From an uncultured Chlamydiaceae bacterium (lineage in GTDB: Bacteria; Chlamydiota; Chlamydiia; Chlamydiales; Chlamydiaceae), in NCBI GenBank assembly GCA_937884635.1, contig CALGBW010000006.1, forward strand, positions 1-58,987: a stretch of DNA of 58,987 nt, written 5' to 3'. Shown one piece after another: positions 1 through 8,930 of this stretch; position 1 is the stretch's first letter; every line of letters begins with the position of its first letter. Under the pieces are notes generated by a model. The model was not told where the DNA came from and ran no database searches. It saw nothing but the letters and a program-made list of their open reading frames with translations. The translations under genes and the position numbers were made by a program.

Positions 1-576
1 CTCTGTGCTTCTGGGGGATATTATGTTTCCTGCGCATCGGATAAGATTTATTCTTCTACTGGGTCGTTAATCGGTTCTATTGGCGTGCGCTCTGGGCCGT
101 ATTTCAATGTAAAAGAGGGGTTAAAACGCTATGGTGTGGAGAGTATGCTCTTGTCAGCTGGACAGGATAAAGCACCTTTAAACCCTTATACACCATGGAC
201 AGAAGAAGAACGTCTCTATTGGCAAGATCTATTGGATTTCTTGTATCGAGACTTTGTTAACATTGTTACTCAGAATAGGCCTTCTGTGTCTAGTCAGCGT
301 TTAGTAGAAGTTTTAGGGGCTCGTATTTTTTCTCCTGAAAGGGCGTTGCAAGAAGGTTTGATTGATGTGAATAACGCAACTAAGGCACAAGTATTGCAAG
401 AATTGGCCGAAGCTTGCGGTATAGCTGAAGATTATAGAGTTGTTGGTTCGGAAGAGAATGGGTTGTTGAAACGTATGATGCTTTCTGTATCGCAAAGTCC
501 GCTGGTTACAGGAAAAATGCAACATGAGTTTCTTCCTTCCTCAAGCGATAGACCTACTGTGCTATATTTGCATTAA
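1..576 (+). CDS. SppA/SohB-family signal peptide peptidase, 3' part
   Basis: This is the C-terminal part of a serine protease of the SppA/SohB (peptidase S49) family, which cleaves leftover signal peptides in the membrane. The reading frame is open from base 1, so the gene starts outside the window. The first visible residues include ASGGYYVSCASDKIY, where the Ser after Ala is the family's nucleophile, followed by STGSLIGSIGV, the usual SppA continuation. The remaining sequence up to the stop at 576 has the Q-E-G-L-I-D segment typical of the domain's end. It is followed by a strong terminator hairpin. In C. trachomatis the gene at this place is annotated sohB (CT494). Confidence 0.85.
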   Translation, partial: LCASGGYYVSCASDKIYSSTGSLIGSIGVRSGPYFNVKEGLKRYGVESMLLSAGQDKAPLNPYTPWTEEERLYWQDLLDFLYRDFVNIVTQNRPSVSSQRLVEVLGARIFSPERALQEGLIDVNNATKAQVLQELAEACGIAEDYRVVGSEENGLLKRMMLSVSQSPLVTGKMQHEFLPSSSDRPTVLYLH

Positions 577-659
577 TTAGATTGCTTAACAACACAGGTG
601 GACTGTTTATATGGAAAACCAAGAAAGACTACGCTATGATCAGTAGCTCAATCTGATGA

Positions 660-689
660 AGGATCTTTCCTATAATTAGGAAAGATCCT
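660..689 (+). terminator. Rho-independent terminator after the SppA-like gene
   Basis: A perfect 12-base inverted repeat (AGGATCTTTCCT at 660-671, its complement at 678-689) with a 6-base loop is followed by a T-rich run (CTTATTTCTTTT). It separates the protease gene from polA, whose ATG is 20 bases further on. Confidence 0.85.
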
Positions 690-709
690 CTTATTTCTTT
701 TGTTTCATT

Positions 710-3313
710 ATGGAAAAAATCTTTGTTTTAGATGCCTCTGGTTTTATTTTTCGTTCTTATTTTGCTCTTCCTGAGATGAAGAACCCTTCTGGGGATAATG
801 TCCAAGCTGTTTTTGGTTTTATTCGTTCTCTAGGAAAGTTAATAAAGGATTGGTCACCGCAATATATTATAGCAGTGTTTGATGGCCCAAATAATAAACA
901 AAGAAGGCGAGAAATCTATCCTGAGTATAAAAGTAATCGAGATAGAAGACTGGATGATATGCCTTTACAGATTCAATTGGTAAAGGAGTATTGTTCATTG
1001 ATGGGAATTGTCTCTATAGAGGAAGAATCAGTAGAGGCAGATGATGTCATTGCCAGTGTTGCCACGCATGCTGTTGCTTCGGGGTATAAGGTCTGTGTTT
1101 GTTCAGCGGATAAAGATTTAGCACAATTAGTTTCTTCAGAGGTTTCTGTTTTAAATCCTTGGAAAGAACAAAAGGAGCTCGGTAGTGAAGAGATTGAGCA
1201 GATGTTTGGTGTCACGCCCAAGCAAATTCCTGATTATTTAGGTTTGGTGGGAGATGCCTCTGATAATATTCCGGGGGTTGCTGGATGTGGCCCCAAAAAG
1301 GCGGTTGCTCTGTTAAAAGAGTATGGATCTGTAGAAAATATTATCGAAAATAAGGACTTATTAAAGGGAAACACGCAGAAAATTATTACGGAACAGCAGG
1401 AAATTTTACTCATCAGTAAAAAACTTGCTGTTTTGGATACAACGTTATCTTTGCCTTTTTGTGTTAAAGATTGTTTATTTGATGAAACAGCAATGCAGCA
1501 AAAAGCTCTCAATGATTTCTATATACGGCAAGGATTTAAAACTCTGGTTGTCCAAGAAACTGCACCTAAAGAAAAGATTCGTGTAAACATCATTACTTCT
1601 TCAGATCAGTTACAGCAGTCTTTACAGACTTTACATGGTGAGGAATTTGTATTTGCAGCAGCCTACTTAGGTGAGTTTTTACCCTCGCTGTCCTTAGAGG
1701 GCATTGCGATTTCTGATGGGATCAACCATATATACGTCACAAACTTGTCCGATGCTTCTATAGATCTTCTTCGGACGTTTTTTGCTAATGGTAAACAGTT
1801 TTATGGGTACCATATCAAGCGGGATATCCATGCTTTGATGAATGCAGGGATTGTCGTTCGCAATGTAGGTGGGGATTTAGCTCTTGCGGAACATTTAGTC
1901 TACGGTGGAGCAAGAACGTCTTACCAAACTTTGCTTATGGATGCTGGATTAGGCGCTTATGCAAGTATGTTTACTAAGGAATGGGGAGGAACCTCCCTGC
2001 CTATTTCAAAGCTTCCAGATAATCCAGCAGCGTATTTTGGTGAATTCGTAGCCCACCTTTTCAAAATTAAGCAGTTTTTATTTGCAGAGATGCAGAAGAA
2101 AGAGGTACTGTATATTTTCCATGATGTAGAGATGCCTTTAGAGAAAGTTCTTTTTCATATGGAAAGAAAAGGCATGCCTCTTAATATTCAAGAGTTGAGT
2201 AGGCTAGAAAGGTCTTTAGAGAGAGAACTTTCGTCTTTAATGGAAGCAATCTATGTTCTTGCAGGTAAGCCTTTTAATATCAAATCCCCTAAACAGTTAT
2301 CGCAAGTTTTATTTGATAGCCTAGGGTTGCCTGTTTTAGATAAGGCTAGATCAACTAAAGCAGAAGTTTTGGAAGCTTTAGTGAATCATCATCCTATTGT
2401 AGAGAAGATTCTGTCTTTTCGTGCTGTAGAAAAGTTGTTATCCACCTATGTTTTAGCATTACCTAAACAAGTAGATCCTCATACTCATCGTATACATTCT
2501 ACATTCACTCAAACTCGGACGGTAACTGGACGTTTAGCTAGCCAAGACCCTAATTTACAGAATATCCCAGTACGATCTGAAAAGGGAAAATGGCTGAGAA
2601 AGGCCTTTTGTCCAGATAGGGAGAATACCTATTTCTTGGCAGCAGATTACTCGCAAATAGAGCTGCGATTTTTAGCTCATTTTAGTCAGGACGAAAATTT
2701 ACGCGCGGCTTTTTTAGCTGGTGAAGATATTCATGCATTTACAGCTTCTCAGGTATTTCATGTGCCTTTAGAAAAGGTATCAGAATTACAACGATTCCAA
2801 GCAAAAAGCGTAAATTTTGGTATCGTATATGGTCTACAAGCGTTTGGATTGTCAAAAAATCTAAAAATTAGTTTAAAGGAGGCCCAGGGGTTAATAGATG
2901 CGTATTTTGCTCGATATCCTGGCGTTGCCCATTTTATCGAACAGACGATAGAACAGGCTTCTAAAGATCTCAAGGTCACTACTCTATTAGGTAGGGAACG
3001 CATTTTAGATAATTGGGACAGCTCTTCTGTTGTACGAGCTGCTTCAGGGCGCTTTGCAGTTAATACACGTATTCAGGGAAGTTCTGCTGAGCTGATTAAA
3101 TTGGCTATGTTAAAAATTTCTCAGGTTATTCAAGAAAAAGGACTAGAAAGTTCTCTTTTATTGCAAATACATGACGAATTATTATTTGAAGTCCCCGAAG
3201 TTGAATTAAATGATATGCAACAGATCGTGAAAGATTCTATGGAATCTGCGATGCAGCTAACAGTTCCTTTAGAAGTGAATATCTTAATTGGAAAAAATTG
3301 GGCAGAATGCTAG
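710..3313 (+). CDS. polA: DNA polymerase I
   Basis: Gap-filling and Okazaki-primer-removing DNA polymerase, 867 residues, close to the usual length. The order is a 5'-3' exonuclease domain (about 1-290, with FDGPNNKQRR, EADDVIA and GDASDNIPGV), a 3'-5' exonuclease-like domain (about 300-480) and the family A polymerase domain (about 500-867) with DYSQIELR, the O-helix R...K...NFG.VYG and QIHDELLFE. The middle domain looks inactive: where E. coli has the metal-binding D-x-E of motif I, this protein has AAYLGE, so proofreading is probably absent. It overlaps coaE by seven bases. Confidence 0.97.
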   Translation: MEKIFVLDASGFIFRSYFALPEMKNPSGDNVQAVFGFIRSLGKLIKDWSPQYIIAVFDGPNNKQRRREIYPEYKSNRDRRLDDMPLQIQLVKEYCSLMGIVSIEEESVEADDVIASVATHAVASGYKVCVCSADKDLAQLVSSEVSVLNPWKEQKELGSEEIEQMFGVTPKQIPDYLGLVGDASDNIPGVAGCGPKKAVALLKEYGSVENIIENKDLLKGNTQKIITEQQEILLISKKLAVLDTTLSLPFCVKDCLFDETAMQQKALNDFYIRQGFKTLVVQETAPKEKIRVNIITSSDQLQQSLQTLHGEEFVFAAAYLGEFLPSLSLEGIAISDGINHIYVTNLSDASIDLLRTFFANGKQFYGYHIKRDIHALMNAGIVVRNVGGDLALAEHLVYGGARTSYQTLLMDAGLGAYASMFTKEWGGTSLPISKLPDNPAAYFGEFVAHLFKIKQFLFAEMQKKEVLYIFHDVEMPLEKVLFHMERKGMPLNIQELSRLERSLERELSSLMEAIYVLAGKPFNIKSPKQLSQVLFDSLGLPVLDKARSTKAEVLEALVNHHPIVEKILSFRAVEKLLSTYVLALPKQVDPHTHRIHSTFTQTRTVTGRLASQDPNLQNIPVRSEKGKWLRKAFCPDRENTYFLAADYSQIELRFLAHFSQDENLRAAFLAGEDIHAFTASQVFHVPLEKVSELQRFQAKSVNFGIVYGLQAFGLSKNLKISLKEAQGLIDAYFARYPGVAHFIEQTIEQASKDLKVTTLLGRERILDNWDSSSVVRAASGRFAVNTRIQGSSAELIKLAMLKISQVIQEKGLESSLLLQIHDELLFEVPEVELNDMQQIVKDSMESAMQLTVPLEVNILIGKNWAEC

Positions 3314-3915
3314 ATTCGTTAAAGGTTTCTATTACAGGGGATCCTTCCTCAGGGAAAACTGAGGCGTGTCATGTTTTTCGTGACTTAGGAGCCTATGTAA
3401 TCAGCGCTGATAAAGTGTCGCATAGTTTTCTTGTTCCTCATACACGGGTGGGGCGTCGCGTTGTAGATCTTCTTGGCCCCGATATCATCATTGGTAATAC
3501 GCTTAGCAGGGATTTTATAGCCAGAAAGGTATTCCAAGATCCATTTCTTCTTAGAGAATTGGAGGCTATTTTGCATCCAGAGGTGTGTCGGTTTATCAGT
3601 GAAACGTACAGTCGAGTTGTTCGAGAGGGACATTATTCATTATTTGTTGTAGAGGTCCCTTTACTGTATGAAATTGACTATGCGAGCTGGTTTGATCAAG
3701 TATTGCTTGTGGTGGCCGATGAGGGTGTGCGTAAAGAGCGTTTTGTTGAAAAAACAAAGCGCTCTGAGTTAGAATTTTACCGACGGTGCGCACGTTTTTC
3801 TGATGTAGAAAAGAAGAAACAAGAAGCCGATGTTGTTATTGAAAATAACGGTAGCAAAGAAGATTTACGTCAAAAAATAACAGAATATTTTTACTCTTTA
3901 AAGGGAGCATTATGA
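3307..3915 (+). CDS. coaE: Dephospho-CoA kinase
   Basis: Last step of coenzyme A synthesis: phosphorylates dephospho-CoA using ATP. A P-loop (GDPSSGKT) lies near the N-terminus, followed by the family signature around ADKVSH and LHPEV. I chose the ATG at 3307, inside the polA stop region (ATGCTAG), over a TTG at 3298; it gives 202 residues, normal for CoaE. The gene is translationally coupled to polA upstream and to rho downstream, whose ATG overlaps its TGA (ATGA at 3912). Confidence 0.93.
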   Translation: MLDSLKVSITGDPSSGKTEACHVFRDLGAYVISADKVSHSFLVPHTRVGRRVVDLLGPDIIIGNTLSRDFIARKVFQDPFLLRELEAILHPEVCRFISETYSRVVREGHYSLFVVEVPLLYEIDYASWFDQVLLVVADEGVRKERFVEKTKRSELEFYRRCARFSDVEKKKQEADVVIENNGSKEDLRQKITEYFYSLKGAL

Positions 3916-5306
3916 AAGAAGAGCGTCCTTCAGAGGTCTTACCAAGGGTGAGGGAACAGAGGAAAACCATCAGTCCTTCGTCGCCGGAAAAGTCTTTTGT
4001 TGGAGAATGTGCTACAACAACGGAAGTGATCGAAGAAAGTCAGCCGGTTACTATTACGAAAATAGCCAAACTGCAACGTATGGGCATTGATGAGTTGAAT
4101 GTTTTAGCTCGTCAATATGGTGTGAAGAACATTGGGTCTTTGACAAAATCTCAGGTTGTCTTTGAAATTGTTAAAGCGAAGTCGGAACGATCTGATGAAT
4201 TATTAATTGGAGAAGGCGTTCTAGAAGTTCTTCCCGATGGTTTTGGTTTTTTACGATCTCCAACATATAACTACCTCCCTTCAGCTGAGGATATTTATGT
4301 TTCCCCCGCCCAGATTCGACGTTTCGATCTTAAGAAAGGCGACACTATTATTGGTACCATCCGCTCCCCGAAAGAAAAAGAGCGTTATTTTGCTTTATTG
4401 AAAGTAGATAAGATTAATGGCTCAACTCCGGATAAGGCAAAAGAAAGGGTTCTTTTTGAAAACTTGACCCCGCTTTACCCTAATGAACGTATTGTCATGG
4501 AGATGGGTAAAGAGAATCTTGCAGAGAGGGTATTAGATCTCACAGCCCCTATTGGTAAGGGACAAAGGGGTTTAATTGTTGCCCCGCCCCGCTCTGGTAA
4601 GACAGTCATTTTGCAAAGTATCGCACGAGCGATAGCCGTTAACCATCCTGATATTGTATTAATTGTCCTTTTGATTGACGAACGACCTGAAGAAGTTACA
4701 GATATGATTCGTCAAGTGCGAGGAGAGGTTGTGGCTTCTACATTTGATGAGCAACCAGAGCGCCATATTCAAGTGGCAGAAATGGTTATTGAGAAGGCTC
4801 GTCGTTTAGTAGAGCATGGTAAGGACGTTGTGATCTTGTTAGACTCGATTACTCGTTTGGCTAGAGCTTATAATACCGTGCAACCGCACTCTGGTAAGAT
4901 TTTAACAGGTGGTGTGGATGCTAGTGCCTTACACAAACCAAAGAGATTTTTCGGCGCTGCCCGTAATATAGAAGGTGGGGGGTCTCTAACAATTTTAGCT
5001 ACTGCTTTGCTAGATACAGGTTCTCGTATGGATGAAGTAATCTTTGAGGAATTCAAAGGTACGGGTAACATGGAGCTGGTTTTAGATAGAAGGCTATCGG
5101 ATAGAAGAATCTACCCAGCCATTGATTTGATTAAGAGCGGCACTCGAAAAGAAGAGTTACTCTATCATCCTAGTGAGTTGGAGAAAGTCTATCTCTTCCG
5201 TCAGGCTATTGCGGATTTAACAGCAATCGATGCGATGCATTTGTTATTAGGGCGATTGAAAAAAACAAATAGTAACGCAGAGTTTTTGCTCTCTCTCAAA
5301 GAATAA
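3912..5306 (+). CDS. rho: Transcription termination factor Rho
   Basis: Hexameric RNA-dependent ATPase that terminates transcription. Of 464 residues, the first 50 or so are a variable charged extension, followed by the Rho N-terminal domain and an RNA-binding cold-shock-like fold (GEGVLEVLPDGFGFLRS). The ATPase core has Walker A (APPRSGKT), Walker B (VVILLDSITRLARAYN) and the Q-loop/R-loop segment ending in RRIYPAIDL. It overlaps coaE by four bases (ATGA), so polA, coaE and rho form one translational unit. Confidence 0.97.
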   Translation: MKEERPSEVLPRVREQRKTISPSSPEKSFVGECATTTEVIEESQPVTITKIAKLQRMGIDELNVLARQYGVKNIGSLTKSQVVFEIVKAKSERSDELLIGEGVLEVLPDGFGFLRSPTYNYLPSAEDIYVSPAQIRRFDLKKGDTIIGTIRSPKEKERYFALLKVDKINGSTPDKAKERVLFENLTPLYPNERIVMEMGKENLAERVLDLTAPIGKGQRGLIVAPPRSGKTVILQSIARAIAVNHPDIVLIVLLIDERPEEVTDMIRQVRGEVVASTFDEQPERHIQVAEMVIEKARRLVEHGKDVVILLDSITRLARAYNTVQPHSGKILTGGVDASALHKPKRFFGAARNIEGGGSLTILATALLDTGSRMDEVIFEEFKGTGNMELVLDRRLSDRRIYPAIDLIKSGTRKEELLYHPSELEKVYLFRQAIADLTAIDAMHLLLGRLKKTNSNAEFLLSLKE

Positions 5307-5319
5307 TTTCTTTTAGCCT

Positions 5320-5632
5320 CTAGCCTTGTACTAAGGGTAGAGGCTCTTCTTCTCCAACTAAAATTTCTGGAAATACAACAGGTAAGAGTGATTCAGGTGC
5401 TTCACTCGTTGGGATTGTCTGTATTAGTTGTTGAATTCTAGTATATAAGTCTCTTATGTCGTTTATGTATAATGCTGTTGTGGCTTTGCTATGTATCCCT
5501 ATGAAGGTTGTCCCTTTATATATGGTTTTTGACCAAGGATAAGAGATAAGGGACATGTGTTTCGGTTTGGGGATACCAATGAATAAACGTACCAGCATAG
5601 GGCACTCCTATAGGTTCGTAATCTCCAGTCAT
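5320..5632 (-). pseudogene. Frameshifted small gene between rho and glgC
   Basis: On the minus strand an ATG at 5632 has a well-placed Shine-Dalgarno (AGGAG, 5 bases away) and opens a frame of 38 codons (MTGDYEPIGVPYAGTF...) that stops at 5516-5518. A different frame then runs open to a TAG at 5320, with protein-like sequence (TIYKGTTFIGIHS... DIRDLYTRIQQL). A single-base shift near 5520-5570 would join them into about 104 residues. Further upstream (to about 5820) other minus-strand fragments look coding too, so the original gene may have been longer. C. trachomatis has a hypothetical gene, CT490, at this position. I do not recognise the family. Confidence 0.4.
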
Positions 5633-5861
5633 GATATCTCCTGCAGAAATTCATTCTTTTATGTGTAAGAGCAGGCTGTTTGTTAGAGACAATATTTTTT
5701 TTCGGGTTTAGCAAAATACTCTTTTCTCTACCAAGTCAAAAGGGAAAATGCTTAAAGAGAATGGTATTGGCATAGCAGCTACGTTCACATTAGAGAGTCA
5801 TATCCCCTTGGGAGTGAGAGTATGTCAGATAGGGGAACAAGGAATGTTTTAGAGGTTTTTC

Positions 5862-7193
5862 TCAGAAGACGTAGTTGTCAGGAATACGTGTGCCTCTAGG
5901 AATAATGATAATTCCATCCCGTACTACTAATTTTCCATCAGGGGAGTCAAAGTTTGTATAATTCTTCTGATTCGTTAAGGACACTTTGTTCCCAATTGAA
6001 CAATTTTCATCAATAATGGTCTTGTGAATCTCACAGCCATTACCGATTCCTAATGTGTGCGTGTTCGGCATGTCATAGCGATCATTCCCCATTACAATCG
6101 AATGGTCAATAACTGAGTCTTTGCCAATGATGCTTCTGACTCCAACTACGCTGTAATTGACTCGACTCGAGTCAATCATAGATCCCTCACATAAAAGGGA
6201 ATTGGAGATCATGGAATCTGTAACGATAGCCCCGGGTAGATGATGGTTTTTGCTATAAATCATTCCGTTATCATCGTAACAATTTAATCCTCTAACCGTA
6301 GGAGCTGGACGTTGTGTGAGTGCGATGTTCGCTTCATAATAGGATTCTACAGTACCAATGTCTGTCCAGTACCCATCATAAAGGAAGGCTTTTACTCTTC
6401 CTCGGCGCATTTGAGCTTGGATCAAATGTTTACCAAAGTCATTTCCAGTTTCTTCATTTAATAAGCGGAATAAGCTTTCTTTTTTAAAGAGATAAATACC
6501 CATGGAACCAAGGAAACTACCATGAGAGGGGTCTAAGCTCCATTTTTGGTATTCATTTGGTTTAACGCGAAACCGATTTAAAATGTCTTCTTCTTGAGGT
6601 TTTTCATAAAAATCTACAAGATTGGCATCTGCGTCAATCTGCAATAGCCCCATTCTTCGTGCATCTTTTTCTGGAATCAACTGAGAGGCAATTACCATAT
6701 CTACTTGTTCTGCAAGCGCATAATCGACAAGCTTCCTGAAATCCATGTTATACAGTTGATCCCCGGATAAAATAAGGAAGTAGTCTACATCTGTATCTTC
6801 TAAGTACAGAAGATTTTGTCGAATAGCATCTGCTGTTCCTTGGTACCAGACCTGGCTCCCTTCTCGTCCTTCAGGAACCAGCAGATGAATCTGATCTTGT
6901 AAAACACCGTGATAAAAATACGTTTTAAACAGATGTTGTTGCAGAGTATAGGTAAGATATTGTCCGATAACAAAAATCTTCGAAAAACCTGAGACAATCG
7001 CATGAGAGATAGGTACATCTATGAGCTTGTATCTTCCTCCAAAAGACACTGTAGGCTTACAACGCCAACAGGTAAGGGGCGATAGGCGTTTTCCTTCCCC
7101 GCCACATAATACGATGACGCCGACCTTATTTCGGTAAAAGTGAGTGGATCGTTGCGACGAAAAACGATCTCCTTGGTCACAGCCCCGTATCAT
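5862..7193 (-). CDS. glgC: Glucose-1-phosphate adenylyltransferase
   Basis: Makes ADP-glucose from glucose-1-phosphate and ATP, the committed step of bacterial glycogen synthesis. Of 443 residues, the nucleotidyltransferase fold comes first (VIVLCGGEGKRLSPLT; LSGDQLYNMD), then a left-handed beta-helix C-terminal half (IIGKDSVIDHSIVMG, IIDENCSIGNKV). The ATG at 7193 has an AGGAG site just upstream. It is transcribed toward the decayed gene at 5320-5632, and its promoter lies in the AT-rich interval 7194-7412 shared with a divergent gene. Confidence 0.96.
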   Translation of the reverse strand: MIRGCDQGDRFSSQRSTHFYRNKVGVIVLCGGEGKRLSPLTCWRCKPTVSFGGRYKLIDVPISHAIVSGFSKIFVIGQYLTYTLQQHLFKTYFYHGVLQDQIHLLVPEGREGSQVWYQGTADAIRQNLLYLEDTDVDYFLILSGDQLYNMDFRKLVDYALAEQVDMVIASQLIPEKDARRMGLLQIDADANLVDFYEKPQEEDILNRFRVKPNEYQKWSLDPSHGSFLGSMGIYLFKKESLFRLLNEETGNDFGKHLIQAQMRRGRVKAFLYDGYWTDIGTVESYYEANIALTQRPAPTVRGLNCYDDNGMIYSKNHHLPGAIVTDSMISNSLLCEGSMIDSSRVNYSVVGVRSIIGKDSVIDHSIVMGNDRYDMPNTHTLGIGNGCEIHKTIIDENCSIGNKVSLTNQKNYTNFDSPDGKLVVRDGIIIIPRGTRIPDNYVF

Positions 7194-7412
7194 GAAATCT
7201 CCTTTTTATAAGCCTAATTTTAGTTTAGATTAAAATAAAAAATCTAATGATATTAATTACCTAATTTTTTAACTGAATAAAAACCAAAACGATCGTTTTA
7301 TTTTTTTATTTTCATAAAATGTCTTCTATAAAAAGGTTTGGTTTTATTTTATTTTTTAGGAGATACTCTAGGTGGTTTGTTGTTAGCGAATTACTTTTTT
7401 CGGGAAGAGTCA

Positions 7413-8138
7413 ATGCAGGTATATGGATTAGCAGATTTACATTTGGCGTTGGGAGTTCCTAATAAGACAATGGAAGTGTTTGGTGAGCCATGGCTGGATT
7501 ACCATTCTAAGATTGAGAGGTCTTGGAGGGAAGTCGTGGCTCCTGAGGATGTTGTTCTTTTACCTGGAGATATCTCTTGGGCTATGGATCTTAAAGAGGC
7601 TGTGGTGGATTTTTCTTTTTTAGATTCTTTGCCTGGGACGAAGTATATGATTCGCGGAAACCATGATTATTGGAGTTCAGCATCAGTTAGTAAACTTATG
7701 CAGGTGCTTCCCTCTTCTGTTCATTATTTATCAAAGGGATGGGAGATTTTTTTTCCTAAACATGCCGTTGTTGGTGTGCGACTATGGGATAGTCCTTGTA
7801 TTTCTATGGGTTGGGAGGGGATTCCTCAAAAAGAATATACAGAACAAGATGAAAAGATTTTTCTTCGAGAATTAGGGCGTTTACAGCGTGCTTTAGAAGC
7901 TCTCCCAGCAGATGTAGAACGGGTCATTGTCATGACGCATTACCCACCTATTAGTAGAGATGGCACTCCTGGCCCTGTCTCGGAGCTTTTAGAAAAGGAT
8001 TCCCGGATTACCCATTGTTTGTTTGGTCATTTGCATAAGGTTCCTAGTCCGTTGTCTGGATTTGGAAATATTCGAGGGATTAATTACCAACTTTTGTCTG
8101 CTGATTATGTGAATTTTGTTCCTCAAGGAGTTATGTGA
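7413..8138 (+). CDS. Calcineurin-like metallophosphoesterase
   Basis: Predicted metal-dependent phosphoesterase of 241 residues; substrate unknown. The metal-ligand blocks appear in order: GLADLHL (DxH), LPGDISW (GD), IRGNHDYW (GNHD), MTHYPPI (H) and FGHLHK (GHxH). The start at 7413 (MQVYGLADLH) is preferred over an in-frame codon 75 bases upstream because GGGAAGAG precedes it and the family begins close to the first metal motif. It corresponds in position to CT488. The downstream rsmD starts inside its stop codon. Confidence 0.85.
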   Translation: MQVYGLADLHLALGVPNKTMEVFGEPWLDYHSKIERSWREVVAPEDVVLLPGDISWAMDLKEAVVDFSFLDSLPGTKYMIRGNHDYWSSASVSKLMQVLPSSVHYLSKGWEIFFPKHAVVGVRLWDSPCISMGWEGIPQKEYTEQDEKIFLRELGRLQRALEALPADVERVIVMTHYPPISRDGTPGPVSELLEKDSRITHCLFGHLHKVPSPLSGFGNIRGINYQLLSADYVNFVPQGVM

Positions 8139-8707
8139 AAATACTATCAGGAAAGTATAAAGGGAAAACATTAAAAACATTTTCTAATCCTAAAGTGCGT
8201 CCTACCTGTGGTGTAGTCAAAGAGGCGGTATTTAATATTTGTTCCTCATCAGTAGAAGGAGCAAGATTTTTAGATCTCTTTGCTGGTGTAGGATCTGTAG
8301 GCTTCGAAGCGTTGAGTCGTGGTGCTGACTCTGTAACGTTTGTGGATCTGGCTCCTGAATCTGTAAGGTTGATTTGGGCAAATTCCCGCTTACTGGGAGA
8401 ACATCTGCCTATTCATGTTTTAAGACAGGATGTTCGTTCTGCTTTGCAGAGGTTAAAAAAGAAGGCTGAGCAATTTGACCTCATTTATTTGGATCCCCCG
8501 TACAATTTAGAAAATGAGTTTCTAGCTACTGTTTTGCAAGATATCGTTGCAGGGCAGTTACTAGCAGAGAATGGGTTAATTTTTCTGGAAAATGCGTCTC
8601 CGGATTCTATTGTTGTTGCAGGTTTAGAGGAAAGAAAAAGGCGGAAGATTGGGGGAACTTTTTTAACAGAGTATGTCTGCTCAAAAGAGGATATAGAAGC
8701 AAGTTAA
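8135..8707 (+). CDS. rsmD: 16S rRNA (guanine966-N2)-methyltransferase
   Basis: RsmD-family methyltransferase that modifies G966 of 16S rRNA using S-adenosylmethionine. Of 190 residues, it has the SAM-binding motif DLFAGVGSVGFEALSRGA and the catalytic LDPPYN motif. Translation starts at a GTG overlapping the stop of the phosphoesterase (ATGTGA), so the two are coupled. Confidence 0.9.
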   Translation: MKILSGKYKGKTLKTFSNPKVRPTCGVVKEAVFNICSSSVEGARFLDLFAGVGSVGFEALSRGADSVTFVDLAPESVRLIWANSRLLGEHLPIHVLRQDVRSALQRLKKKAEQFDLIYLDPPYNLENEFLATVLQDIVAGQLLAENGLIFLENASPDSIVVAGLEERKRRKIGGTFLTEYVCSKEDIEAS

Positions 8708-8714
8708 GGGGCTT

Positions 8715-8855
8715 TTATTCTTTAAATAGATCGGCTTGATCAGAGGGATGAACAAGATTTTCTGTACTTATCAATTGATAATCATCTGCAAATTCTGTAG
8801 ATCGGTGTTCCAATGGGCAAGTAAACTTTTTCTCATCAGTTGTGCGGATTATCAA
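8715..8855 (-). CDS. Possible small protein with a non-ATG start (46 aa)
   Basis: The interval between rsmD and the solute-binding lipoprotein gene has an open minus-strand frame that reads like protein: ...IIRTTDEKKFTCPLEH, STEFADDYQLI and NLVHPSDQADLFKE, ending at TAA 8715-8717. There is no in-frame ATG. The only conventional alternative start is a TTG at 8855, with poor Shine-Dalgarno support. It could be a genuine small gene or the 3' remnant of a longer one, since the frame stays open upstream past 8940. Family not recognised. Confidence 0.35.
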   Translation of the reverse strand: MIIRTTDEKKFTCPLEHRSTEFADDYQLISTENLVHPSDQADLFKE

Positions 8856-8930
8856 AGTCTTGATGGTGCATTGGATTAAAATTCTTTGTGGAATATGATG
8901 CGAGGAAGGGCCTGAAAAGCCGAGGTAAGA

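Noticed and set aside
5499..5714. 71-codon minus-strand frame between rho and glgC
   Set aside because: Sequence is not protein-like, and the better-supported start with AGGAG at 5632 is in a different frame.
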